Source: Solen grandis
Taxonomy: Eukaryota > Mollusca > Bivalvia > Adapedonta > Solenidae
Length of the DNA stretch: 64,000 nt
Direction of reading: 5' to 3'
Assembly: GCA_021229015.1 (NCBI GenBank)
Contig: CM037784.1
Location: forward strand, 63,211,711-63,275,710
The position numbers and the translations under genes were made by a program. Numbering within the stretch: the stretch's first letter is position 1; every line of letters begins with the position of its first letter. The notes beneath the pieces were generated by a model. The model had not been told where the DNA came from and ran no database searches. It saw only the letters and a program-made list of their open reading frames with translations. Below are positions 22,601 through 34,800 of this stretch, one piece after another.

Positions 22601-25600
22601 ATTTGACCCCCGTTATTTTTAAAGTACTTTGATAAAAAGAAATGCAACAGTACTGCTGTCTTAGCACTGTCAGCGCTTTGATTTGTACTACCGATCGACC
22701 AGTGGCTCCATACTGTGTCCTTAGTAACTTCTGATAGCAGATATATACAGGTATCAGCCGTTCCATAGAGCAACAAATAACCCCTGGAGATACCTCGATG
22801 TATCTTAGATAGCTTGATATGATTATTAGTAAGTTATGCTGATTTGTATCGGAATTCAAGCTTTCTAGTATTCTATATGGACTATTGTAACACCACTTAA
22901 TAACAAAAACCTGCTCACCTGCCATCCAAATTCAGGCACGAGCCACCTTTACAATTATTGTTTCCCGTCACTATGTATTTTTTTTTTAATTTTTTTTTTT
23001 ACTCAAAATTGAGTTTTCAACACTTTGGCTGAATCTCACTATACCTGTGTTGTAGAAATCTTTTCAATCGTTCGATCATTCATACAAAATTAAGAGGTTA
23101 TTCGGTTTTAAATACAGAGAATTGGACCCTCATACTACGTCACACACAACTAAAAACGCCAGGGTATCATGGCATGTTTAACGTATCTGCAATTCACACA
23201 TTGCGCAATTAATCGCTAATCGCATTAAACAAGTCACGTGGTATGTCTGCCACCCCTGTCCCGGATAGACGAAACTTTTCTTTGTGAAAAGTAAGATTCG
23301 AATTTTGGCTGTCAAAGAGGAAGTGGGGGCCGCCGTGGCCGAGCGGTTATAGTCTCGGACTACAAATCTCTCAGCCCCTCACCGCTGTGGGTTCGAATCC
23401 CGGCAGGGACTTCGGATTTTTCATGTGAGGAAGCCTTCCAGCTGGCTTGCGGTAGGTCGGTGGTTCTACCCGGGTACCTCTGTGTACTCGGGGTCTTCCT
23501 CCACCTGTAATTAGCTGGGCGTCTCTATATGATTGAAATACTATCGCAGCGACGGTAAACTCCAAGACAACAGCAACAAAGAGGAACTATGAACGAAAAC
23601 TTATAAACTGATATTTAATACTATATTTACTGTGATTTCATGGACATTTATGTGGATAATCGCTCTGTTACTATTATTATTTAATGTTACTGTGTTTTCA
23701 CGGACTACATTACTGTTATTATTTAAATTTGTGGATTGCCACAGAGAGGAAAGCAAAGAAGAAATGAATTAATTATAAGACGGACTTGTTCCTTACTGTG
23801 TGAGAGCTCCCTACAGATCTTTATGATAATTAAGGTAAGATACCTGTTATGGTTCCGCTATATTTCGGACCTCATGGCATTTTAAGGAGATAACCAAGGC
23901 GTCATAATGTTTCATTAGGGTACCTTGGTTATCTTGGTAGAGGGTAAGTGGTCCGAAATGTAGCGGAACCATTACAGGTATTTTACCTTAACTAGATTCC
24001 TGGGCATAGTCAACAATTATATCTACATTTACTGCATTGTACATCATCGGCAGACCAGCAATGCAGTATTATCCGTGTAATAAAATAAACAAGAAATGTC
24101 TTCAAAAAAGATACTCGGCCGTGGTAACCAGCTTGATGATTAGTGTCTGAATAGTTTAACATGTAATATATTTTGTTGTTGGTTTAATAGTTGTGTAATT
24201 CCTGTGTCAGTGCAGCTCTTTGAAATACCACGGATCCAGATAATTTGTACAATCTTGGTAGACACTTAAGCCTTAAAACATCTGCGCATTAGACTTCGTT
24301 TCGCGAGCTACAAAACGAAACCGGGTGTTACGTTTTTGTTGAATATAGGATCTGTCAGGGTCGAACAATCAATTCCGAAATCTATGTGTTGCCTATTTTT
24401 TGGCGTTTTACTCTTTCAGTTTACCTAAAGGTGCAGTGTCTTACTATTCGGGACAAATCTTTCGCAGGGGAAGAAAACTTCAACTTTTAAAACAGAGATC
24501 TAAAGAGTTCGTTTCCGCAACTCCTTTCTTTTCTTTTGACAAATTTTAAAATGACCAATGGGAATTTAGCAAACTATATAATAACCAGTGAAAAGCCTAA
24601 TTTTATTCCGCTTCATTACTGAGTGTTTCACAGGAAGTCAGGGTGAAAATAAACGGCCTAACGGCCGAACTATTGGGAACATGAATTACACGTTGCTATG
24701 GATATTTCTGTATAGTACAGCGGATTTAAACGTTGACATTTGTGTCCTTTCTTGCCTCACCTTAACGACACCATGATATGGTGAAATATACATATGTTTA
24801 TATGAAACACATTTTAAAGCAATATCATGGTGCTTTTGGCCAGGAGTTCTGCATTTATGTAATGCGTAAAAACCTTTCTGACTTGTATCTTTTAACACAT
24901 GATAACTGTAAGACCTTAATGACATTAACAGTTAACATTTAAGATAAACTAGCGCTGTTGACGGATAACGAAATGACTATATTACGCTAATCTTTATGAC
25001 ACTTGTCTTTGACAAACCTTAGAAATCAGTTATAGAACTATTGAATCTTTTATACACTTTAAAATGTACTTTGAGCTCATCTTTCAGTAAAGGATGAAAC
25101 TATTATTAAAAGTAATTGTCTTTTAGACTGTTATTAAAAGCAGGCATTATTGATTTGCATAATTACCAAAACTGTTTTCACCTCAGTGTATCACTCCGCG
25201 CTCAGTAGCTTATCAATTCAGCGTGACTGTGTACATCAACCTCTTGATCTACTAATACTGAAGTAAGGTTATGACCTCCTTAGGTATGCAATTTATGGCT
25301 GGAACCTCACTCCGGAACATTATGTAACAACTCAAAGTGCTCAAAGTGCTCAAGGCACTGAGAGACTCCCAGCGGGGTTATCATGAAACAAAGAGCGAAA
25401 TCAACTGACTTGCTATAAGTAACAAGAGTTGCAGGAAAAGGTGTGAAATGTTTGGCGTTATATGACCTATGCGTTATATGTGCATCCTGCAGCGCATTTT
25501 GCGCTTTCTTAAATGTGTTCATGTTGAAATATACAGGTGTTTATAGTGAAGTTCTTTAGGTTGTATCGGTAAACGCAATTACATTCCAGAAACAATAGGA

Positions 25601-28600
25601 AATTCGCGTGTGACAGTATTCATAATCATTTTTATGCATGAATATTCCTGACTGATAATGTCTATAGTCCTCTTCGTTACTGGGAGGCGTGGGATCGATC
25701 TCCGGCAGTGACATACAAAGTGGTTAAAGAGGCACTGACATACTTTTCTTGCATAGCGATTAGCATATGAGGATGGCTCCCTTTGAGATTGTGTATTGGG
25801 CATGAGCTAAAATTGTGTATGAGAAAGCAGAGGAAACCCTGATCAGACAGGGGTCTAATAGAAAGCGGTCTTCTCTCTATGCCAAGTTATCAATACACGT
25901 TTATATAAGGTACAAGAGAAAAGGTCGTTTGTGTACTTCTTACAAATCTTTGTATATTTCTATAATTGCAGGACCTGTAGTCAGTTTCCTTCTTGAGAAG
26001 TTCAGTTGTCGGCAAGTGACAATTGCAGGGACTCTGCTGTCTGTGGCCGGCTTCATCATCAGCACGTTTTCCCCGTGCGTGGAAATGCTCATCCTTACTT
26101 ACGGGGTCATTGCCGGTAAGGGATGTTTGTACGTTGTACTTTGCCCGAGTACGGCATGCATGTATGGTTCGTTCAGCTGTTTTCTTTCATAAAAATGAAA
26201 TTGCTTAACTTTTTACTGGCAAAAAAGTTTGTTTTAAAATTACGTTGTTTTTCAACGTGAAAATGTACAAAGTTGTATGGTGTGTATGTATTTATATGTT
26301 TATCTTCCTAAGTGATATTCAAATGCCCATAGAACGAGTGTATAATTGATACAAACTGATCCTTTTACGGTATGTAGATACACGGAAAATGACTGATTTG
26401 CGTCAAAGTGTCTACAATGATGTATCTACATGTTGTTTTTTTTAAGAAATAAAAGGGCACCGTATACATCGCATAAAACACGGGTGTGTAACACTTTATT
26501 AATACATCAGTATGTTAAACCATGCATAGATATCGCCATGTATTATAACATTTTATGTTCTAGATTTTAAGGCTCAGTATAACTAAAAACGAAAGCAAAA
26601 AAAAAAATATAACTTTGAAATAAACCAATGGCCAGTTTTATCAAATGTATAACATTGAAAAAAGCATAATCCTTTAATCTTTTATTATCATTTTACAATA
26701 CATTTGATATATGCGTTAATGAATGTCTGGACTTGCTGACCTTTGGTGCCATTATTATTCTCGATTTTATCAGGATTATTGTAAAACTCAGCACTGTATG
26801 CAACCATACTTAGCGTATCGCCTGGATACATAAATTCCTGCACATACATGACCAATTTTTTGGAATAATTTACTGTAATTCATTTTTTTGAGTACGCTTC
26901 GGAGTTTTTTTAGTGACCGCTTCCGCCATTTCGACAGATATTGCATATAAAGTGTTTATCTTTTCAGGCATCGGGTTCAGTATGTCTTTCATATCCGCCA
27001 TCATCGTTGTTGGCGTGTACTTCAATAAAAAGCGCGCCATAGCAACGGGCATCGCCATGAGCGGTAGCGGACTTGGGACATTTGCTTACGCATATCTCAC
27101 TAATTTCTTGCTCGAAGAATTTGACTGGAAAGGAACCGTTCTCATTCTCACGGGAATTCATCTCAACGTGGTAGTTTGTGGTCTCCTATTCCGTCCATTG
27201 CTGAACAGAAGTCGCACGGACACACGGACAAACAGTCGCACAAACTCTAATGAGGAGTTACCAGTAGAGAATAAAAACTTACTCAATATCCATGACTTTG
27301 ACATGAAAGATCATCCTCCCATCAATACAATGCCATTCCGTTTAGCACTAAGTACGAGTTTGCTCAAGGACGAGTTCATCGGAAAGCCATTTTCTAGTCA
27401 CGTTGATTTAAGGGATAAAAGTAAACCATGTCGACATAAAAGAACCAAGGTGACTAATCAAATGTATAAAAAGGACATCTTCTACAGCGGGTCTTTGGCG
27501 AGATTGCCAAAGCGCGAGGATGACGTGTCCTCGTCTTTTGACGTCACAAAAGAAGAGAATAGCGAATCAGCTGAGGAGACAAAGTTCAGCTTCTTCAGGG
27601 AGACCTTGAAAAGGAATGGTAGTCTGTTTAAAAGCAAAACCTTCATACTGTTACTGCTGATGAATGTCACGTGGACAGGTAGATTATTTTCTTTCGTAGT
27701 TTAGATCGTATTTATTTCACCATATATTTCATGTCATAAATTGCGTATGTTTTTTTAATGCTTTTCTAAAAACATATTACTTGGCATGTCGCTGATATCA
27801 TTCTATCTAATTAAGTCTGATTAAATTTGCTTAAATTAAATATGAAGAAAAGAAAAAAAAAGGGAAAAAAAAAAAACAAGAAAGAGATATTAGCGACGTT
27901 ATGTCTATATCCTCTCGGGCTCACGTTATCGATCGCCTTCGTCTTACAGCCTTCTTCATTCTTGTAACATTGTCACGTTTTTTTCTGATTTAATGAATAA
28001 TAAATAAAAAAAAATCATATTCCAGGAATTTCATTATGTATTTACAACAAGATGTATTCAGGCATTTGATCCATTATTCGGTTGTTAATTTTCGATTATT
28101 ATATTTTTTGTTTATGCAACTTTACTGTTTTTAACCCGTCTGTCCCATTGATGTTTAGGTCAACAGCTCACAAGCAGTATTAAAACTAAAACCATTAGGT
28201 TATTTTGTGTAAACCAGATCAGCCATTGTACTTATTTTCCCAGTGTAGGTAGGGTAAATCGATTGAATACATCTGTAAACACTGGGACGGCCATTTTCGT
28301 CTCGATGATAATAATTGCGTCTCTTAACGTCGATATAAATGTATTTAAACTTCTCGTGTTTACGATTCATTTTTTAATGTGAAGGTAAAAAAATCATTTC
28401 TGGTTGAGAGCCGATTGTTAAATTCACAATCAGACATAATTAATCTGTTTAAAACTGATATAATTTATGAATTTAAAATCATTACGTGGGCATTGAAAAG
28501 ATATGTTTTACTATAATTAATAAAGAGAAGAGATTTTGTACAAATGTTAGCCTTGTATTTTGATGATGTTTAAGATGAAATGTAAAGCCACCCCACCCCC

Positions 28601-28819
28601 TCATAAAACATCTTGTATATGTAGGCTTCTTTGAATTTTTATTTTGTAACGAGCTCACCTGTATTACTAGCGGTAGGTCTCTGATATAATCGAGATGTTT
28701 TATTTTGTACTTGAAATAATGTTTATCGGTTGCATGGGAGCTTCTCGATATGACCGAAACACTGTCTAGGGAACGTTAAATTGTAATCAAACACAAATCT
28801 GGTAGATACATTTTACTGT

Positions 28820-28853
<34 letters not shown>

Positions 28854-31800
28854 TCGATTTATAAGCTAGTATACCATATTTTTCAAAACGTCTGCTACAT
28901 GTATCTATATAAAGGCTTTCTTCACCTGACTTATTATGTTAGGATCCTGCCTGTAAACATATAGTGTCATTTGAAACGCTTTTCTCAAAACACATATGTG
29001 TTTACAGAAAATTACTCGGTTACAAATCTGAAACATTAACGTAATATCAACATCATAGGCAAAGCTATCAGTTAACTTTTTATCTTACAGTCAATAACAT
29101 ACCAAGGTAGATAATACATGACTAGTCATGCGGAGGTTATAACCCAAGCATGGCCATGATCTCGACATGTCCACCATTTTGATATGTTCTTCTTTAACAC
29201 AAGCACTTGCAAGAAGCTAGAACGTGTGTGTTTTCCAAATGTGCCCTATGTCCTACACTCCTGTTTTTAATGGCACTGAATGTATTTCACAGTCTGATAC
29301 TGTAAACAAATAACCAGTATACTATTTTACAATACACAAATCCAATGAACAATATATGTATAAGACAAATTAACTTCTTCATACTATTAGATGCACTAGT
29401 ACCAGGTAAATACAATGCAAGCATGCAGCTGAACTTGTTTGGCCCTTTGGTCGGATCAGAATATATCAAAATATTTAACAACAAAAATTTTTTTTGAAAT
29501 AATGATAACAATAATTATAATTTTAGTTCGAGAATATCTTAGATATGTATCTATGAAGGGAGCCAGGGAATATGGCCGTATTACAGAGATGGTCGCTAAA
29601 TGAAGGTTAAACATACTCGTATAGCAAAATGCTTGTTTGGTAATATTAAAACTGACCGCTAAATGCAGGGTGACCGCTTAATACAGGTGGCCGCTGATAC
29701 AGATTCAACTGTATATCCCTAGTTCCGACACAAGCTGAATTTCTTTCCATCAAACTAGTTCTCGATTCTAAGAGCCTCGAAATCCTGAGGATTTTATAGT
29801 CCCCTGGTCCTCGAATTACGGTATCACAAATTTACTATAATTCTTATAATTGCCTACATCATGCTTGAGGTTCAAAATAAAACTTCGTTTATTTCCCCGT
29901 AATAGATGACGTGGGGTCATCATGCTTAAACAGTGTAGGACTTGTAAATATAAAGAGTGTAATTTGATGTGTTTACATATCATGCGTAGCTCGTATTTCA
30001 GTGTTTTAACGTAAAATGAATAAAACAAAGAATTGAAACAACACTAGAGAAAGATTAAAATATTTAATGTTACATTCATCAATTATCATGTTTCAAAATG
30101 TAATGTAGCATGCTCTCGCTAATCAAACAGAATGTTAAGACTAATTTATTGTAAGAAGGGTTGAATGTGTCTATTTGATTTGATTATGAATTATTTATGA
30201 CTTGATTTGGGGCTGTTTATTTCATATATATAATTTTTGACTTGCTCCTTTTATGTCTAGTTTTACTTTTTGTACTTTATCTGTTGATAGTTATAGTAAG
30301 ACGCAAGCTTCTCAGATGACTTTTGGGTTCTTTTATCTAACTCACTACTATATCTGTCTCTTGCAGACAAAGTCTGTTGAGGCTATGTACCAAAGTTATC
30401 AAATAAAAATACGTGAAATCCTCAATTCATGATCCAAAGTATGCTACGGGATAATGTCTTGAGAGATGTCTTGATACATTCTTCCGAAGTTATCCTAAAT
30501 TTGTGCCAAATCAGAAGTCCCGAAAATATAAATTTATCGTCGATTTATTTCAATAGAACAATTTTCTATTTTACCATGTACAAAATAGATCAATCTATTT
30601 GACAAAATCGCAAATTAAGGGTAACCTTTAGGTCGGATAGAATCTGTTAAGACATTCTTCAAACAACACCCCTTTCATATCAAATATCCCCATATATCAT
30701 TTTGAAAAAAAAAAAATGTTTGTCAAGTTAATGCATTTGAAACAGTGGGAGATGGTAAACAGAACGGCGTAGCTTTCATTCAAGGTCATAGCAATACGTG
30801 TACAATTGCATATGAACAGTTGTACACTTAAAAGATTACCTTGTTAAACTTAAAGCTGCGAGAGAAAACGTTTTGTGTACCCATCTAACATCAGTTTATA
30901 AGATCAAATAATGGTTGCATATATGCGTCACCAATTCTATTTATATGTTAAAGTATATTTCGACTTAACACACTTGATTTTGTCAAATAGATCGATCTAA
31001 TTTGTACATGGTAAATTGAAAAATAGAAAGTTGTCCATTTGAAATAAATCGCTGATAAATTTGAATTTTCAGAGCATCTGATTGGCCACAATTATAGGGT
31101 GACTTCTAAATTAGTTAGAGTTGTATATTAAGACATAAACGTTTTATTTAAACGTTTTGGCATACAGAGCCAGTTTTTGCCAGGGCCTATTTGACCAGTC
31201 TCTCTTCTGTTTATTTGTATACTATTGTAGCGATACATAGTCAGCACGGAATAACAATTAATTAATTATGTCATCTACATTTAAAGATATTTATTTTTAA
31301 AATGTATGTATAGCATAATGATCTAATAATTCGATCAACTGGGATTCATCTTTCCGAAAGCTTTGCTGAATTTCTCATCATTGATAGCAGCTCCAGTCAC
31401 AGTAAATTCAAATGTCCTAGAAATGTGTTTGGAGAACATTTCTGTAATTACAGTTAAAATATCGTATTATAACATTAGGTATACATGTACTTTAATACAA
31501 TGTAATTTTATTTATTACAATAAATAGTCTAATCAGCTCCATGCATCACACTAAATCATTAATTGTAATAAATTTACAACAACCAGCATACTCTGCAACA
31601 TAACTGCACTATACCATAACATTTCTTATTACACACCTATGATATTCTAGAGATACGTACAGGCTGTAGGCTAGCTTTAGAAATAGTTAACGAAGCATAT
31701 GAAGTTTCTAGCTGGAACACGTATAAACTGTTAATTAAGGCTTTGTTAGGACTTATTTGTCATACTGGAATCCATGCCTTCTTGTTTCAGAGACTGTTAA

Positions 31801-34800
31801 ACGTCGGTCCGCGGTCGTTTGCCCACCTTCTGAGCTGGCAGGGGACCATGCAAATTTTGTATTTATATTAAGGTATTTTTAGGGGAAGACTTTCAAATAA
31901 ACGTAGAGGCGATTGTTTTGCCCAAGTATCGTGTTATTGTTCCATTCAAATGTACTTTAAGATTCTTGTCGTTTTCATTTCAAGAATAGTTTCAGTCAAT
32001 AGTGAATGAATATATGTATTATATTGGTCACTTAATTTCGCAAAACGCATAACTTTTTAAAATTTAAATAAAATGCTTTTTTTCTTTATTTGGATAGGTC
32101 AATATTCATTTCTAGAATAACTTGTCCACGACGTATTTTCCTAAATCCCAAGAACCTTTTCAAAGTTCTTTTCAACCAAAACGATGTATTTTGCACGAAA
32201 AAAATCTGAATGTAATATATTTCCTTATAAAAACCCCTTTTTTAATTATTTTCAGTCTTCAGCTAAATTGTCAACATATCTATTTTAACTGATATGAATA
32301 TATCCTGATTTAAATTTTCATTTAAATTATTTGATTTACAGGGGTTCTTTACAATATTTGAAAGATTTAAAAATGAAGATTCAAGAAATTATTTTGAAAT
32401 ATTATTCAGCTGAAATTTTTGATTGATTTAGTTAAAAAGTTATTGTCTGTTTATTAGTGTAAACTATTACAAATAATTAAGTAATGCCTTTATTTTAAGG
32501 AATTCCACCTATAATCTCAATTTTCGAAAATGGTTCGATCTACTAGATTTTTTTATCGCTGACGATGTCAAAATTTGCAGATCATTGTACTGAGAGTAAT
32601 GTCCCTTGGAAACGAAAGATGCACAAGATCGGATCAAGTAAGCCTGAGTCGGATTATGAAAACATTTAGATTTATTTTTACCGCATTTTATTTCATATAA
32701 ATGACTCAGACGATTACTCATGGCAGGACTTTGCACAAATGTTACAGACGGTATATACCGTCCATTTTCTTAAAACTTTGCAGATAAAAGTTCATGTCAA
32801 GTTTGTTTTGATCATATTTTATGAACTGTATGAAAAATGCGAATTAATTGTGCACATAGAAATGATTTTCTGCTCCCCATAAGTATAATACAAAGTTTTA
32901 AATTGACGGTTATTTGCAATTATAATGACATTTCTTGTTATGACCATTATAGGTGGAATACCTTTACTTTATTAAATTATTATTATATGAAATGTAATCT
33001 ATGAACATGTTTAAATGATGTGGTTCGTTTTGTGATGATACATTCACAATAAATGCTCTTATTATTTTCAGTTTCTTTGTATCTATACTTTCTGATTTCG
33101 TAATTGTATATTTCTCTTGAATAAAGTTAGATTAGTTTCAGTGCAAAATTTGTTTCGAAATGTCGTGGAGCTAAAACCTTTATAAGAAAAAAAAAATACG
33201 CATATTTACATCTTGAAATGAGTTTAGGAAAAGTATAAATAAAGTTTAAATTAAGATTAGTATTACGCTCCCAAATATTTACTATCTAGTCTCTTTTTAT
33301 GAATTAAATCTCAATTTAAAAATAAAGTATATGTATACATAACATGCATCGCGGCATTTTTCTTAAATTGTAGATGACCTTGACCCTAATGGTCGTGTGA
33401 CCTCTCGTTCCAGTTCAGTCCGTCCCCCTGACTTATATCCCGGACCTGGGTGTGTCAAAAGGCCTTCCTACGAGTCAAGCCGCCCTTCTCATTTCCATCG
33501 TCGGATTCACCAACATTGTGGGCCGCGTGCTGTCTGGCGTCATAACTGACGTCTTCAAGATAAAGTCCATCGTGACGTATACAGCGTCTTTGTTCACGGC
33601 TGCCACCGCCAATTTTCTGTTTCCGTGGTGTGAGGACTTTGCAAGCCTTGCAATTGTTTGTGGAGTGTTTGGACTTTGCATGGGTAAGTTAAATCTTAGC
33701 ACAAGTGTTTCTGTAGGACGCCCCATGCTTGTTATAGACTGCGTAGCACGCAAAGACATATTGCAATAAATGAATTTTTAAAATGATAGTCTTCTACATC
33801 CGTGCTAATAGTTTTCATAAAAGAAATCGGGCATTTGGACCCCTTCTTTCAAATCGAATATTTTTAGTTGTTGTCTGAAATACTCACATGAACGGTTCAG
33901 AAAAAACAACAACTCTAGGCTAAAATTTACTCTTTGAAACGTTTCAATTGCAGCTACAACCGTTTCCATGAGAACGATAGTCATTGCTGATCACCTTGGT
34001 ATCGGCCAGCTCACGAGAGCCTTTGGCATGATCGCCTTGTTCCAGGGTATAGCTTTCATGGCAAATGCTCCACTTGCAGGTAAAACTCATTTTAATTTTC
34101 GGAAATAGATTGAGCGATCTATCAAGAAGTATGTTTATACAATATGCCGCACTTCTGGCGCCATGATTGTTTTTTTTTTTAAATGTATTACCTAGAGCAA
34201 TTACTATTATGTTAAAATAAATAGTGTATACATTACTTTTAAACTAAATGTTTGTTTCACGCGAGCATAATGTTATTGTTAAGGTGTTTACCGTCAGAAT
34301 TTCAGTTATGTAACGAGAGGAAGACATCGAGTGTGCAGAGACATCCGGGTAGAACCTCCGGGTAAGAACAACCGACCTACCACAAGCAGTCTGAAAAGCC
34401 TCCTCACATGAAAAATCAGTGTGACCTTGTAGACGCACGACCCCACAATTGTTAGGGGATAAATGAAAGTAAATCAAAGACTTTAAAGCACTTAACGAGA
34501 TGGGGCCTTTGAAGGGCGCCTTGGTACAATGGTAACTTGCCCAACTGCGGGGCCGATGGTTGTTGGTTCGAACCCCGTATTTTCCAACACAGAGGCTGTT
34601 GGAGAGAGATTTATTTAAGTTGTAGGAACTTAATTTCCCAGTCGACGAAAAATAAAGAAGTTTTAACTAAGTGAGAAAGACTTCATTTATAACAATTTCT
34701 TGTTAATCTACAATATAAAAAAAAGCAGTTCAGTAAAATCTTAATAATAAGACCCTCTTTCGGACTGCTGTCAACTGGTCATATTCATTAAATGGTCTGA

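Larger units (their letters stand above)
19611..25971 (+). other. SLC16-like gene, intron 1 (6.4 kb)
   Basis: Contains an unclassified dispersed repeat (20325-20830), a MITE copy (20920-21043), a minus-strand SINE fragment (21090-21211), a full SINE A copy (23323-23576) and a palindromic MITE (23831-23991). The remaining sequence has no recognised feature. The small minus-strand open frame at 22560-22925 has no recognisable motif. Confidence 0.75.
27679..33413 (+). other. SLC16-like gene, intron 3 (5.7 kb)
   Basis: Holds a (GA)n run (28821-28850), a dispersed fragment with GACCGCTAAATGCAGG (about 29640-29715), a long inverted-repeat element (30484-31107) and a smaller terminal-inverted-repeat element (32497-32964). 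No other exon recognised. Confidence 0.75.

Noticed and set aside
22560..22925. 121-codon minus-strand open frame inside transporter intron 1
   Set aside because: No recognisable domain, and biased codons and context are not gene-like. Probably chance.
23323..23410. tRNA-like sequence that could be read as a Leu/Ser tRNA gene
   Set aside because: It is continuous with a SINE body, a CAACAAA tail and target duplications, and similar heads recur across the window. Treated as a SINE head. The same reasoning applies at 17862, 34514, 37942, 44938, 55168 and 60942.
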